Assembly (NCBI RefSeq): GCF_003604195.1
Contig: NZ_QXGR01000001.1
Span: 62,001 to 126,000, forward strand
Direction of reading: 5' to 3'
DNA from: Simplicispira lacusdiani
Lineage (GTDB): Bacteria; Pseudomonadota; Gammaproteobacteria; Burkholderiales; Burkholderiaceae_C
DNA length: 64,000 nt
In this document: in pieces, positions 44,846 through 57,372 of the stretch
Numbering within the stretch: position 1 is the first letter of the stretch
How the letters are laid out: each line of letters opens with the position of its first letter
Program-made: the position numbers and the translations under genes
Notes under the pieces: generated by a model
Told to the model about the DNA's origin: nothing
The model's database searches: none
The model's input: the letters and a program-made list of their open reading frames with translations, nothing else

Positions 44846-45760
44846 ATGCCCCCCGTCCGACACCTCTTCGCCGCCACGGACCTCTCGCCAGCCTCGCTGG
44901 CGGCCGTGGACCGTGGCTTCCAGATCGCCGCCGCCACCGGGGCCCGCTATACCGTCATGCATGCCCTAGGGCTCGACGCCCTGGGCCCGCTCGCCAACCT
45001 GTTGGGCGCGAAGGCTCCGGAGGTCGCGCACAAGGCGCTGGCACGCCAGCACGCCGCCTTGCAGGCCGTCGCCACGGACCCCGCGCGCGCCCAGGGCGTC
45101 ACCGCCGAGGTGCTGGTCACAGAAGGCATGGCCAGCATGGCCGTGCCGGAGCAAGCCGCGCGCGCGGGTGCGGACCTCATCGTGATCGGCCCCAAGGGGC
45201 AGAGCACATTGCGCCACCTGGTCATCGGATCGACCGCCTCGCACCTGCTGCGCAAGAGCCGCTGCACCGTCCTGGTGGCCAAGAACCCGGGGCATGCGCC
45301 CTACCGGCGCGCGCTGATTCCGGTCGATTTCTCGCCCGGTTCGGAACAATGCATCCGCCTGGCCCGCGCCATCGCGCCCCAGGCGCACATCGTCCTGCTG
45401 CACGTCTTCGACGTGCCCTTCGAGGGCATGCTCGAGTACGCCGGCGTGTCGCAGGACGAGATCCACCGCTACCGCGCCGAGGCGCGCGTGCGCGCGCTCG
45501 CGCAGCTGCGGGACCTGGCGGCGCGCGCCGGCCTGGCGGACGGCGACTGCATCACCTGCGTCGAGCACGGCGACGCGGTGCAGCACATCCTGGCGCAGGA
45601 GGAGCGCACCGCGTGCGATCTCCTCGTCATGGGCAAGCACGGCACCCATGTGACCGAGGAGCTGCTGCTGGGCAGCGTCACCCACCGGGTGCTCGCGGAA
45701 TCGCGCTCCGACATGCTGGTCGTGGTGGACCCGCAGGGGCCGGCGCCCGCGCTGGCCTGA
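44846..45760 (+). CDS. Tandem universal stress protein
   Basis: A 304-residue protein of two UspA domains in tandem. Each ends in an ATP-site motif: GPKGQSTLRHLVIGSTASHL in domain one and GKHGTHVTEELLLGSVTHRV in domain two. It is a cytoplasmic stress or nucleotide-binding protein. aaggag lies 8 bases before the ATG. Confidence 0.92.
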   Translation: MPPVRHLFAATDLSPASLAAVDRGFQIAAATGARYTVMHALGLDALGPLANLLGAKAPEVAHKALARQHAALQAVATDPARAQGVTAEVLVTEGMASMAVPEQAARAGADLIVIGPKGQSTLRHLVIGSTASHLLRKSRCTVLVAKNPGHAPYRRALIPVDFSPGSEQCIRLARAIAPQAHIVLLHVFDVPFEGMLEYAGVSQDEIHRYRAEARVRALAQLRDLAARAGLADGDCITCVEHGDAVQHILAQEERTACDLLVMGKHGTHVTEELLLGSVTHRVLAESRSDMLVVVDPQGPAPALA

Positions 45761-45773
45761 CCCCAGGCCCCGC

Positions 45774-46754
45774 ATGGATCCGCACCCGGTCCTGGTCTTT
45801 CTTGGCGGGCTGGCCGTCGTCCTGCTCGGCGCGGAGCTGATGCTGCGCAGCGCCACGCGCATCGCGGCCCTGCTGGGCATCAGCCCCATCGTCATCGGCC
45901 TGACCGTGGTGTCCGTGGGCACCAGCGCGCCCGAGCTGGCCGTGGGCATCACGGCCGCCGCCGAGGGACAAGGGGCGCTCGCGGTGGGCAACATCGCGGG
46001 CACCAATATCGTGAACATCCTGCTCATCCTGGGCCTGAGCGCCCTGATGCGCCCGCTGCCGATCCGGCTCATGAGCGTCAGGCTCGACGTGCCCGTGATG
46101 ATCGCCAGCGCGCTGGCCCTCATCGCCATGGCCTCGGACGGTCGGCTGGGCCCGGCCGAGGGCGCGCTGATGCTGCTGAGCGCCGCCCTCTACACCCTCG
46201 CCCTGGTGCATCTGGCACGGCGCGAGAACAGCGCCATGCAGCAGGAATTCACCCAGGAGTTCGGCCGCGCCGCCCTGCGAACCGGCGGCTGGCATCCCGG
46301 TGCATGGCTGGCCGTGCTGCTGCTGGCCGGCATCGCCATCACGGTGCTGGGCGCCGAGCTGCTGGTGGCCGGTGCCGTGCGCATCGCCAAGGCCCATGGC
46401 GTTTCCGACGCCTTCATCGGCCTGACCATCGTGGCCATCGGCACCTCGGCGCCGGAACTGGTGACCACGCTGCTGTCCACCTGGAAGGGCGACCGCGACG
46501 TGGCGATCGGCAACCTGATCGGCAGCAGCATCTACAACATCCTGGTCATCCTCGGGCTCACCCTGCTCGCATCCCCGGACGGGGTGGATGTCAGCCGCGA
46601 TCTTCTGCTCATCGACCTGCCGCTGGCGGCCCTGGTCGCGCTCGCCGGCCTTCCGGTCTTCCGCAGCGGCCACCAGGTCTCGCGCACCGAGGGAGGACTC
46701 TTCGTCGCGGCCTACGGTATTTACCTGATCAGCCTGCTGTGGTTGCGCACCTGA
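45774..46754 (+). CDS. Calcium/sodium antiporter (CaCA family)
   Basis: A 326-residue membrane protein of the YrbG-type Na+/Ca2+ exchanger family with two inverted repeats. The alpha-repeat signatures are VGTSAPELAVGITAA and AIGTSAPELVTTLLS, each with the GTSxPE motif. About 10 helices. It lies 13 bp after the stress-protein gene, so probably in the same transcript. Confidence 0.92.
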   Translation: MDPHPVLVFLGGLAVVLLGAELMLRSATRIAALLGISPIVIGLTVVSVGTSAPELAVGITAAAEGQGALAVGNIAGTNIVNILLILGLSALMRPLPIRLMSVRLDVPVMIASALALIAMASDGRLGPAEGALMLLSAALYTLALVHLARRENSAMQQEFTQEFGRAALRTGGWHPGAWLAVLLLAGIAITVLGAELLVAGAVRIAKAHGVSDAFIGLTIVAIGTSAPELVTTLLSTWKGDRDVAIGNLIGSSIYNILVILGLTLLASPDGVDVSRDLLLIDLPLAALVALAGLPVFRSGHQVSRTEGGLFVAAYGIYLISLLWLRT

Positions 46755-46799
46755 GCCAGGAGAGGACAATCACACCATTCCACGCCCTCGCTGTCCGCC

Positions 46800-47213
46800 A
46801 TGAAAACCCTGTCCCGTCGCACCGCCCTGCACCTGCTCCTGGCCCTTGGAGGCGCCGCCGCGCTCCCGGCGCATGCCTCCCTGTCGGGCGAGAAGGTGAG
46901 CCTGGACACCGCCCGCGCCGAGGCCGAGGCAGGCCGCGCCCTGCTGGTGGACATCCGCGAGCCGCAGGAGCACGCCACGGGCGTGTCGCGCGTGGCCAAG
47001 CTGCTGCCCATGCGCGAGATCGGCGCGCGCCTGGCCGAGATCCCCAAGGACGCGGCAAAGCCCGTGCTGCTGATCTGCAACACGCAGAACCGCTCGCGGG
47101 CCGTCTGGCAGGCGCTGCGCGAGCGCGGCTACACCAACGTGCGCTACGTCGAGGGCGGCATGTCGGAATGGGCGCGGCGCGGGCTGCCGCTGGTCCCACC
47201 GGCGGCGCGCTGA
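46800..47213 (+). CDS. Exported rhodanese-domain protein
   Basis: A 137-residue protein. An N-terminal signal with twin Arg (MKTLSRRTALHLLLALGG, then PAHA) suggests export, perhaps by Tat. The rhodanese domain follows, with the active Cys93 in LLICNTQNRSR. It may transfer sulfur or respond to thiols in the periplasm. It is convergent with the acyl-CoA dehydrogenase gene across a repeat. Confidence 0.9.
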   Translation: MKTLSRRTALHLLLALGGAAALPAHASLSGEKVSLDTARAEAEAGRALLVDIREPQEHATGVSRVAKLLPMREIGARLAEIPKDAAKPVLLICNTQNRSRAVWQALRERGYTNVRYVEGGMSEWARRGLPLVPPAAR

Positions 47214-47220
47214 GCGTCTT

Positions 47221-47290
47221 TTGTTGCTATTAATTTTATAGCTATTGACGCTTTCCAGTAAAGCGCCAGAGCCCGATTTCATTCAAATCC
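47221..47290 (+). repeat. Intergenic repeat family A, copy 7
   Basis: GCTATTAATTTTATAGCTAT then TGACGCTTTCCAGTAAAGCG, a near-canonical copy with an inner CGCTTT/AAAGCG hairpin. It lies between the convergent rhodanese and acyl-CoA dehydrogenase genes. Confidence 0.8.
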
Positions 47291-47291
47291 T

Positions 47292-49097
<1,806 letters not shown>

Positions 49098-49110
49098 GGG
49101 GCCTCCGTTA

Positions 49111-49125
49111 TTCTGCATTGCAGAA
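49111..49125. promoter_or_regulatory. TTCTGC-N3-GCAGAA palindrome, site 1
   Basis: A perfect 6-3-6 palindrome (TTCTGCATTGCAGAA) in the leader of the minus-strand acyl-CoA dehydrogenase, 14 bases upstream of its start. A second identical half-site pair lies at 49266-49280 in the divergent gene's leader, suggesting one repressor for both. Confidence 0.65.
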
Positions 49126-49265
49126 TTTCATGGCAACGCCCCGCCGTGGCGGGGCAGGCGAAAAGAGGAGCCATCGTATGCGTGGCACGCAGCGCCCACA
49201 ACGGCGGCGAGTTTCGCAGGTGACAGACAGCGCACCGGGCCACCGATAGCATGGAATGGATCAAT

Positions 49266-49280
49266 TTCTGCCATGCAGAA
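49266..49280. promoter_or_regulatory. TTCTGC-N3-GCAGAA palindrome, site 2
   Basis: TTCTGCCATGCAGAA, with the same half-sites as site 1, lies 33 bases upstream of the plus-strand hydratase-dehydrogenase start. Confidence 0.65.
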
Positions 49281-49312
49281 CAACCCGTCCCTCCCCTTCC
49301 CTCCACCCCCCC

Positions 49313-51409
49313 ATGAGCACCACTTCCTCCCCCACCACCTGCGCAGTGCACGGCCCCGTGGCCGTGGTCACGCTGAACAACCCGCCCGTCAACGGCCTCG
49401 GCCACGCCCTGCGCAGTGGCATCGTCGCCGCGCTGGACCAGGCGCTGGCTGACCCGCAGGTGCAGGCCATCGTGCTGACCGGCAGCGCGCGCGCCTTCTC
49501 CGGCGGTGCGGATGTGCGCGAGTTCGGCACGCCCAAGGCCGGCCAGGAACCCACGCTGCCCAACGTGATCCGCGCGCTCGACGCCGCCAGCAAGCCCGTG
49601 GTGGCGGCCATCGCCGGCGTGTGCCTGGGCGGCGGTCTGGAACTGGCCCTGGGCTGCCACTACCGCGTGGCCCAACCCGACGCCTCGCTCGGCCTGCCCG
49701 AGGTGAAGCTGGGCCTGCTGCCCGGCGCGGGCGGCACGCAGCGCCTGCCGCGCCTGATCGGGCTGGAGGACGCCCTGAACATGGTCGTCTCGGGCCAACC
49801 CGCGCCGGCCCAGGCCTTCGCCGGCACGCCGCTGGTGCACGCGCTGATCGAGGGCGACCTGGTCGAAGGCGCGGTGGCCTTCGCCGCCCAGGTGGCGGCC
49901 CGGGGCGAACCGCTGCCGCGCGCCCGCGATCGGAAGGTCAAGCAACCCAACGCCGACGCCTTCCTGCAGTTCGCGCGCAACACCGTGGCGGCCGCGAGCA
50001 AGCCCTTCCCGGCGCCGCTGCAGTGCGTGGAGGCCGTGGCGGCCTCGCTCAAGCCCTTCGACGAAGGCCTGCAGACCGAACGCACGCTGTTCCAGGCGCT
50101 GATGCAAACGCCCGAGTCGCGCGCGCTGCGCCATGTGTTCCAGGCCGAGCGCGCCGCGGCCAAGGTGCCCGGCCTGCCCGAGGGCACGCAGCTGCGCCCC
50201 ATCGCCCGGGTGGGCGTGATCGGCGCCGGCACCATGGGCGGCGGCATCACCATGAACTTCCTCAACGCCGGCATCCCCGTGGTGCTGCTGGAGATGAAGC
50301 AGGAGGCGCTGGACCGGGGCCTGGCCACGATCCGCAAGAACTACGAGAACTCCATGAAGAAGGGCAAGCTCAAGCCCGAGCAGGTGGAGCAGCGCATGGG
50401 CCTGATCACGCCAACGCTGGAGTACGCCGCGCTGAAGGACGCGGACCTCATCGTTGAGGCCGTGTTCGAGGAAATGGGCGTGAAGGAAACCGTTTTCCGC
50501 CAGCTCGACGCCGTGGCCAAGCCGGGCGCCATCCTGGCGTCGAACACCTCGTACCTGGACATCGACCGCATCGCCACCTTCACGCAGCGCCCGCAGGACG
50601 TGATCGGCCTGCACTTCTTCAGCCCCGCCAACGTGATGCGCCTGCTGGAGATCGTGCGTGGCGCCCAGACCGCGCCCGACGTGCTGGCCACCAGCCTGGC
50701 CTTGGCCAAGCAGATCAAGAAGGTGGCCGTGGTCTCGGGCGTGTGCGACGGCTTCATCGGCAACCGCATGCTGGCGCGCTACGGCGCCGCCGCCCAGGGC
50801 CTGATCAACGCGGGCGCCCTGCCCCAGCAGATCGACGGCGCTCTGCAGAAGTTCGGCCTGGCCATGGGACCGTTCCGCATGGGCGACCTCGCGGGCCTCG
50901 ATATCGGCTGGGCCACGCGCAAGCGCAAGGCCGCCGAGGCGGGCGTGGCAATGCAACCCATCGTGGCCGACAAGCTCTGCGAAGCCGGGCGATTCGGCCA
51001 GAAGACCGGCGCGGGCTGGTACCGCTACGAGGCCGGCAACCGCACGCCCCTGCCCGACAGCGTGACAGAGCAGCTCATCGCCGACTACCGCGCCGCCCAC
51101 GGCATCACGCCGCGCAAGATCAGCGACGAGGAGATCGTCGAGCGCTGCATCTTCGCGCTGGTGAACGAGGGCGCGCGCATCCTGGAGGAAGGCATCGCCG
51201 CGCGCGCCTCGGACATCGACCTCGTCTACCTCAACGGCTACGGCTTCCCGCTGCACCGGGGCGGCCCCATGCTGTACGCCGACACCGTGGGCCTGCCCCA
51301 GGTGGTGCGCAGCCTGCGCCGCTTCGCCGCCGAGCCGGGCGCCGACGCCTCGTGGCAACCCGCGCCACTGCTCGTGCGCCTGGCCGAAGCCGGCCAGAGC
51401 TTCAACTAA
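49313..51409 (+). CDS. Enoyl-CoA hydratase / 3-hydroxyacyl-CoA dehydrogenase
   Basis: A 698-residue bifunctional beta-oxidation enzyme of the FadB/FadJ type. The N-terminal crotonase part has CLGGGLELALGCHYRVA and LPEVKLGLLPGAGGTQRLPR with the catalytic Glu. The NAD part begins at GVIGAGTMGGGITMNFLNAG and has HFFSPANVMRLLEIV. The start MSTTSSPTTCAVHG at 49313 was chosen because 19 upstream in-frame residues overlap the operator. It begins a five-gene run and is close to the thiolase that follows. Confidence 0.94.
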   Translation: MSTTSSPTTCAVHGPVAVVTLNNPPVNGLGHALRSGIVAALDQALADPQVQAIVLTGSARAFSGGADVREFGTPKAGQEPTLPNVIRALDAASKPVVAAIAGVCLGGGLELALGCHYRVAQPDASLGLPEVKLGLLPGAGGTQRLPRLIGLEDALNMVVSGQPAPAQAFAGTPLVHALIEGDLVEGAVAFAAQVAARGEPLPRARDRKVKQPNADAFLQFARNTVAAASKPFPAPLQCVEAVAASLKPFDEGLQTERTLFQALMQTPESRALRHVFQAERAAAKVPGLPEGTQLRPIARVGVIGAGTMGGGITMNFLNAGIPVVLLEMKQEALDRGLATIRKNYENSMKKGKLKPEQVEQRMGLITPTLEYAALKDADLIVEAVFEEMGVKETVFRQLDAVAKPGAILASNTSYLDIDRIATFTQRPQDVIGLHFFSPANVMRLLEIVRGAQTAPDVLATSLALAKQIKKVAVVSGVCDGFIGNRMLARYGAAAQGLINAGALPQQIDGALQKFGLAMGPFRMGDLAGLDIGWATRKRKAAEAGVAMQPIVADKLCEAGRFGQKTGAGWYRYEAGNRTPLPDSVTEQLIADYRAAHGITPRKISDEEIVERCIFALVNEGARILEEGIAARASDIDLVYLNGYGFPLHRGGPMLYADTVGLPQVVRSLRRFAAEPGADASWQPAPLLVRLAEAGQSFN

Positions 51410-51430
51410 CACCCCACAGGACAGCACACC

Positions 51431-52609
<1,179 letters not shown>

Positions 52610-52655
52610 CACAACGGCCCCGTCGCGGGCCATGAACAACCAAGGAGCAACAGCA

Positions 52656-53429
52656 ATGAGCGTGAAACAACTTTTTGATCTGACCGGGCAGGTCGCCCTC
52701 GTCACCGGCGGCTCGCGCGGCCTGGGCCTGCAGATGGCCGAGGCGCTGGGCGAGATGGGTGCCAAGCTCGCCATCACGGCGCGCAAGGCCGATGAACTGG
52801 CGCAGGCCAAGGCCCACCTCGAAGGCCTGGGCTACGAGGTCGAGACCGTGGTCAACGACCTGTCGAAGTTCGACCAGATCCCGGCCATGGTGGACCAGGT
52901 GCTGGCGCGCTTCGGCACCATCGACATCCTGGTGAACAACGCCGGCGCCACCTGGGGCGCCAACGCCGAGGACTACCCCGACGCTGCCTGGAACAAGGTG
53001 ATGGACCTGAACGTGAACGCGCCCTTCTTCCTCTCGCGCGAGGTGGGCAAGCGCGTGATGATCCCCAAGGGCCGGGGCAACATCATCATCACCGCCTCGG
53101 TGGCCGCCATCAAGGGCACGCCGCCGGGCATGAACACCATCGCCTACAACACCTCCAAGGCCGCCGCGCTGCATTTCGCGCGCACGCTGGCGTCCGAGTG
53201 GGGCCACTACGGCATCCGCGTCAACGCCATCTGCCCGGGCTTCTTCCCGAGCAAGCTGGCCAACGGCCTGATCGAGAAGCTCGGCCCCACGATGGTGGAG
53301 CGCACGCCGCTGCGCCGCATCGGCGGTGACGAGGACCTCAAGGGCGCCGTGGTCTTCCTGGCCTCGGACGCGTCGCGCCACATCACCGGGCAGGGCTTGG
53401 TGGTGGACGGTGGCGCCAGCCTGATCTGA
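52656..53429 (+). CDS. SDR-family oxidoreductase
   Basis: A 257-residue short-chain dehydrogenase. The nucleotide loop is [20 protein letters not shown] is at about 90-93, and [12 protein letters not shown] has the catalytic Tyr-x-x-x-Lys. It likely oxidises or reduces a hydroxyacyl or other alcohol in the beta-oxidation run. The start at 52656 has an aaggagc site. Confidence 0.92.
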   Translation: MSVKQLFDLTGQVALVTGGSRGLGLQMAEALGEMGAKLAITARKADELAQAKAHLEGLGYEVETVVNDLSKFDQIPAMVDQVLARFGTIDILVNNAGATWGANAEDYPDAAWNKVMDLNVNAPFFLSREVGKRVMIPKGRGNIIITASVAAIKGTPPGMNTIAYNTSKAAALHFARTLASEWGHYGIRVNAICPGFFPSKLANGLIEKLGPTMVERTPLRRIGGDEDLKGAVVFLASDASRHITGQGLVVDGGASLI

Positions 53430-53445
53430 CCGCAAAGGACTACCC

Positions 53446-54672
53446 ATGGATTTCTCCTACTCCCCCAAGGTCATCGATCTGCAGAAGCGCGTCACCGCCT
53501 TCATGGAAGAACACATCTACCCCGCCGAGGCCGTGTACCACCACGAGGTGGACGAGAACCGCAAGGCCGGCAATCCCTGGCAACCCACGAAGGTGATGGA
53601 GGAACTCAAGGCCAAGGCCAAGGCGGCCGGCCTGTGGAACCTGTTCCTGCCCGAGTCGAAATACGGCGCGGGCCTGACCAACCTGGAATACGCACCGCTG
53701 TGCGAGATCATGGGCCGCTCCCACGTGGCGCCCGAGGCCTTCAACTGTTCGGCGCCCGACACCGGCAACATGGAAACCCTGGTGCGCTACGCCACCGAAG
53801 AGCAGCAGCAGCGCTGGCTGCTGCCCCTGCTCGACGGCACGATCCGCTCGGCCTTCGCCATGACGGAACCCGCCGTGGCCTCGTCGGACGCGACCAACAT
53901 CGAGGCGCGCATCGAGCGCGATGGCGATGAGTACGTGATCAACGGCCGCAAGTGGTGGACCTCGGGCGCGCCCGACCCGCGCTGCGAGATCCTGATCTTC
54001 ATGGGCAAGACCGACCCTGGCCATGCCAGCCGCCACCGCCAGCAGTCCATGATCCTCATCCCCATGAAGACCCCGGGCGTGACCATGGAGCGCGCCCTGC
54101 CCGTCTTCGGCTACGACCACGCGCCGCACGGCCATGGCGAGGTCAGCTTTGACAACGTGCGCGTGCCGGTCAGCAACGTGCTGCTCGGCGAGGGCCGGGG
54201 CTTCGAGATCGCCCAGGGGCGCTTGGGCCCCGGGCGCATCCACCACTGCATGCGCCTGATCGGCGTGGCCGAGCGCGCGCTCGAACTCATGTGCAAGCGC
54301 GCCCTGGGTCGCGTGGCCTTCCACCGCCCCGTGGCCGACCAGGGCGTGACGCGCGAGCGCATCGCCAACGCGCGCATCCTGATCGACCAGGCGCGCTTCC
54401 TGGTGCTCAACGCCGCCTACATGATGGACACCGTGGGCAACAAGGTCGCGCAGAAGGAAATCGCCATGATCAAGGTGGCCGCGCCGAGCATGGCCTGCCA
54501 GGTGATCGACTGGGCCATGCAGGTGCACGGCGGCGCGGGGGTGAGCGACGACTTCCCGCTCGCCGCCGCATACGCGAGCGCGCGCACGCTGCGCTTCGCC
54601 GACGGCCCCGACGAGGTACACCGCAACCAGATCGGCAAGATGGAACTCGCACGCTACATGACCGCCAGCTGA
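53446..54672 (+). CDS. Acyl-CoA dehydrogenase
   Basis: A 408-residue acyl-CoA dehydrogenase, ACAD10/11-like in sequence (for example [20 protein letters not shown]). FAD-site segments [18 protein letters not shown] and [12 protein letters not shown] are present; the C-terminal [15 protein letters not shown] completes the fold. It lies 16 bp after the SDR gene and probably shares its substrate pathway. Confidence 0.94.
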   Translation: MDFSYSPKVIDLQKRVTAFMEEHIYPAEAVYHHEVDENRKAGNPWQPTKVMEELKAKAKAAGLWNLFLPESKYGAGLTNLEYAPLCEIMGRSHVAPEAFNCSAPDTGNMETLVRYATEEQQQRWLLPLLDGTIRSAFAMTEPAVASSDATNIEARIERDGDEYVINGRKWWTSGAPDPRCEILIFMGKTDPGHASRHRQQSMILIPMKTPGVTMERALPVFGYDHAPHGHGEVSFDNVRVPVSNVLLGEGRGFEIAQGRLGPGRIHHCMRLIGVAERALELMCKRALGRVAFHRPVADQGVTRERIANARILIDQARFLVLNAAYMMDTVGNKVAQKEIAMIKVAAPSMACQVIDWAMQVHGGAGVSDDFPLAAAYASARTLRFADGPDEVHRNQIGKMELARYMTAS

Positions 54673-54681
54673 GCACCGCCC

Positions 54682-56379
54682 ATGTCCGACCGCCACTTCG
54701 CCCACTGGCCGCGCACGCTGCCGCGCCACCTCACGGTACCGGCCACGCACCTCTACCGCAACATCGAAATCTCGGCCCTGCGCTACCCGGACAAGGCCGC
54801 GCTGGTGTTCTACGACTCGGTCATCTCCTACGCCCGGCTTCAGGACGAGACCGAACGCCTGGCGGCCCACCTGCAGCAGGTGTGCGGCGTGCGCAAGGGC
54901 GACCGCGTGCTGCTCTACATGCAGAACAGCCCGCAGTTCGTGATCGGCTTCTACGCCATCCTGCGCGCCGACGCGGTGGTGGTGCCGGTCAATCCGATGA
55001 ACCTCACCGAGGAACTGCGCCACTACGTGAGCGACGCCGGCGCAAGCACCATCCTCGCGCCGCAGGACCTGTTCGCCCAGGTGCGCCCGCTGCTGCGCGA
55101 GGGCCTGGCCGCCGCCGCGGCCGACCCCGCAGCGCCCGGCATGCGCCACGCCGTGGTGGCGGCCTACAGCGACTACGCCACCGCGCCCACCGATCTGACG
55201 GTGCCCTCTTTCGTCAGCGCACCGCGCGAGCCCGTCACCGAGCCGGGGGCCGTGGCCTGGACGGAGGCGTTGGCAGCCGGCCGCCGCCCCGCACCGATCG
55301 AGGCCGGGCCCGACGACCTGGCCGTGATGCCCTACACCTCGGGCACCACGGGCCACCCCAAGGGCTGCATGCACACGCACCGCAGCGTGATGTACAACAC
55401 CGTCGCCGGCACACAGTGGCTGGGCACGCCGCAGGACGCGGTGTCGCTGGTGGTACTGCCGCTGTTCCACGTCACCGGCATGCAGAACGGCATGAACGGC
55501 TCGCTCTACGTGGGCGCCACCATCGTGCTGCTGCCCCGCTGGGACCGCGACGCCGCCGCGCAGCTCATCCAGCGCTACCGCGTAACGGGCACGCAGATGA
55601 TCGTGACCATGGTGGTGGACCTGCTGTCCAACCCGCGCCTGGCCGAATACGACCTCTCCAGCATCAGCCGCCTGAGCGGCGGCGGCGCGGCCATGCCCGA
55701 GGCCGTGGCCACCCGGCTCAAGGAACTGTGCCAGCTCGACTACATCGAGGGCTATGGCATGTCCGAGACCATGGCGCCCACACACATCAACCCGCCCGAG
55801 CGCCCCATGAAGCAGTGCCTGGGCATCCCGATCTTCGACGTGGACGCGCGCGTGGTGGACCCGGCCACCTTCGCCGAGCTGCCCCCGGGCGAGGTCGGCG
55901 AGATCATCGTGCACGGCCCGCAGGTCATGCAGGGCTACTGGGGCCAGCCCAGCGCCACCGAGGCGGCGTTCATCACGCTGGACGGCAAGCGTTTCCTGCG
56001 CACCGGCGACCTGGCGCGCACCGACGAGCATGGCTACTTCTACATGGTGGACCGGCTCAAGCGCATGATCAACGCCAGCGGCTTCAAGGTCTGGCCGGCC
56101 GAGGTGGAGGCGCTGATGTACGCCCACCCCGCCATCCAGGAGGTCTGCGTGATCGCCGCGCGCGACGAGCGCCGGGGCGAGACCGTGAAGGCCGTGGTGG
56201 TGCTGCGCGACGCCTTCAAGGGCCAGGTGAGCGAGCAGGAGATCGTCGACTGGGCGCACGGCCACATGGCGGCCTACAAGAGCCCGCGCCTGGTGCAGTT
56301 CGTGGACAGCCTGCCCAAGTCGGGCACCGGCAAGGTGCAGTGGCGCGCGCTGCAGGACCGCGAGGCGGCCACCCGCTGA
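54682..56379 (+). CDS. AMP-forming acyl-CoA ligase
   Basis: A 565-residue ANL-superfamily enzyme that activates a fatty or other acid with ATP and CoA. The P-loop YTSGTTGHPKGCMHTHRS, the YGMSETMAPTHINPPE region and the C-terminal GYFYMVDRLKRMINASG hinge are clear. It follows the acyl-CoA dehydrogenase by 9 bp and would supply the pathway's acyl-CoA. Confidence 0.94.
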   Translation: MSDRHFAHWPRTLPRHLTVPATHLYRNIEISALRYPDKAALVFYDSVISYARLQDETERLAAHLQQVCGVRKGDRVLLYMQNSPQFVIGFYAILRADAVVVPVNPMNLTEELRHYVSDAGASTILAPQDLFAQVRPLLREGLAAAAADPAAPGMRHAVVAAYSDYATAPTDLTVPSFVSAPREPVTEPGAVAWTEALAAGRRPAPIEAGPDDLAVMPYTSGTTGHPKGCMHTHRSVMYNTVAGTQWLGTPQDAVSLVVLPLFHVTGMQNGMNGSLYVGATIVLLPRWDRDAAAQLIQRYRVTGTQMIVTMVVDLLSNPRLAEYDLSSISRLSGGGAAMPEAVATRLKELCQLDYIEGYGMSETMAPTHINPPERPMKQCLGIPIFDVDARVVDPATFAELPPGEVGEIIVHGPQVMQGYWGQPSATEAAFITLDGKRFLRTGDLARTDEHGYFYMVDRLKRMINASGFKVWPAEVEALMYAHPAIQEVCVIAARDERRGETVKAVVVLRDAFKGQVSEQEIVDWAHGHMAAYKSPRLVQFVDSLPKSGTGKVQWRALQDREAATR

Positions 56380-56487
56380 CCGGGGAAGACCCGCCTTCCG
56401 CCAAGGCCGCCCCCTATACTGCTGCGGGCACCCTGCCCCGAAGAGCCGGTTCATCGGCCTTTTCCCTTCGCTTTCGCGGGAGGTATC

Positions 56488-57309
56488 GTGGATCGACTCC
56501 AATTCTGCGCGACGCTCCTGGGCGGCATGGCGCTGGCGGCGCTGCCACGGGTGGCGCTTCCCCAGACGCCACGCAGCCTCCGGCTGGACACACCCACCGC
56601 CGTCGACATGGCCGGCCGCCTGCGCATGCTCTCGCAGCGCAGCACCAAGGCCTACCTGCAATGGGGCCTGTCCATCGCGCCGGAGGGCGCCCGCGCGCTG
56701 CTGCGGGACTCGGTCGAACGCTTCGATGCCCATCTTGCCGCGCTCAAGACCTTCCAGCCCACCCCCATGGTGCAGGCCAGCCTGCCGCCGCTGGAAACAC
56801 GCTGGACCGACTTCAAGGCGGTGCTCGCGGGCCTGCCCAGCCGCGACGGCGCGGCGGCGCTCTACGATGCCAGCGAACTGCTGCAAAGCGCCGCGCACCG
56901 GACCACCGTGGCCTACGAAAACACCACCGGCTCGCCGCTGGACCACCTGGTCGGCATCGCCGGGCGCCAGCGCATGCTGTCGCAGCGCATGGCCAAGTTC
57001 TACCTCTACCGCGCCTGGACGCTCCATGACGCACCGGCGGACATGGAGCTGCACCTGAGCCGCGCGCATTTCACCGCCGTGCTGACCCAGCTGGAAAGCT
57101 CGCCCCGCGTGGCCCCACCCGCCAAGGCCGCCGCCACGCGCGTGCGGCACGCCTGGGAGCCATACCAGAACGCCCTGTTCACCCACAAGGACCCGGCGCT
57201 GCTGCGCCAGGGCGCCGTACTCATGGCCGAAGAAAGCGAGCGCATCCTGGCCGCCACGGAAGAGCTGGTGGGCCTGCTCGTGGCCCAGGCCCAAGGGCAG
57301 CCGCTGTAG
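56488..57309 (+). CDS. PilJ-type N-terminal (type IV pili MCP N) domain protein
   Basis: A 273-residue protein with two copies of the PilJ-like sensor segment: AGRLRMLSQRSTKAYLQWG and AGRQRMLSQRMAKFYLYRAW. A signal-like start suggests export, but no HAMP or signalling domain follows, so it is only a sensory half. The start is GTG at 56488 with a gggaggt site. Role unknown; it might bind nitrate or nitrite-like ligands as in other such domains. Confidence 0.8.
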   Translation: MDRLQFCATLLGGMALAALPRVALPQTPRSLRLDTPTAVDMAGRLRMLSQRSTKAYLQWGLSIAPEGARALLRDSVERFDAHLAALKTFQPTPMVQASLPPLETRWTDFKAVLAGLPSRDGAAALYDASELLQSAAHRTTVAYENTTGSPLDHLVGIAGRQRMLSQRMAKFYLYRAWTLHDAPADMELHLSRAHFTAVLTQLESSPRVAPPAKAAATRVRHAWEPYQNALFTHKDPALLRQGAVLMAEESERILAATEELVGLLVAQAQGQPL

Positions 57310-57325
57310 CCCCGGCGCCTGGACC

Positions 57326-57355
57326 AACGCCCGCCACCGAGCGGCAGCGGGCGTT
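57326..57355. terminator. Possible bidirectional terminator hairpin
   Basis: AACGCCCGC (57326-57334) and its complement (57347-57355) lie between two convergent genes with a 12-base loop. No T tract is present, so the role is uncertain. Confidence 0.4.
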
Positions 57356-57372
57356 CCGGTGGCACGCTCGGC

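Noticed and set aside
53440..57327. A long minus-strand open frame opposite the acyl-CoA dehydrogenase, ligase and PilJ-type genes
   Set aside because: Same reason: a high-GC antisense shadow with no recognisable domain, across well-defined genes on the plus strand.
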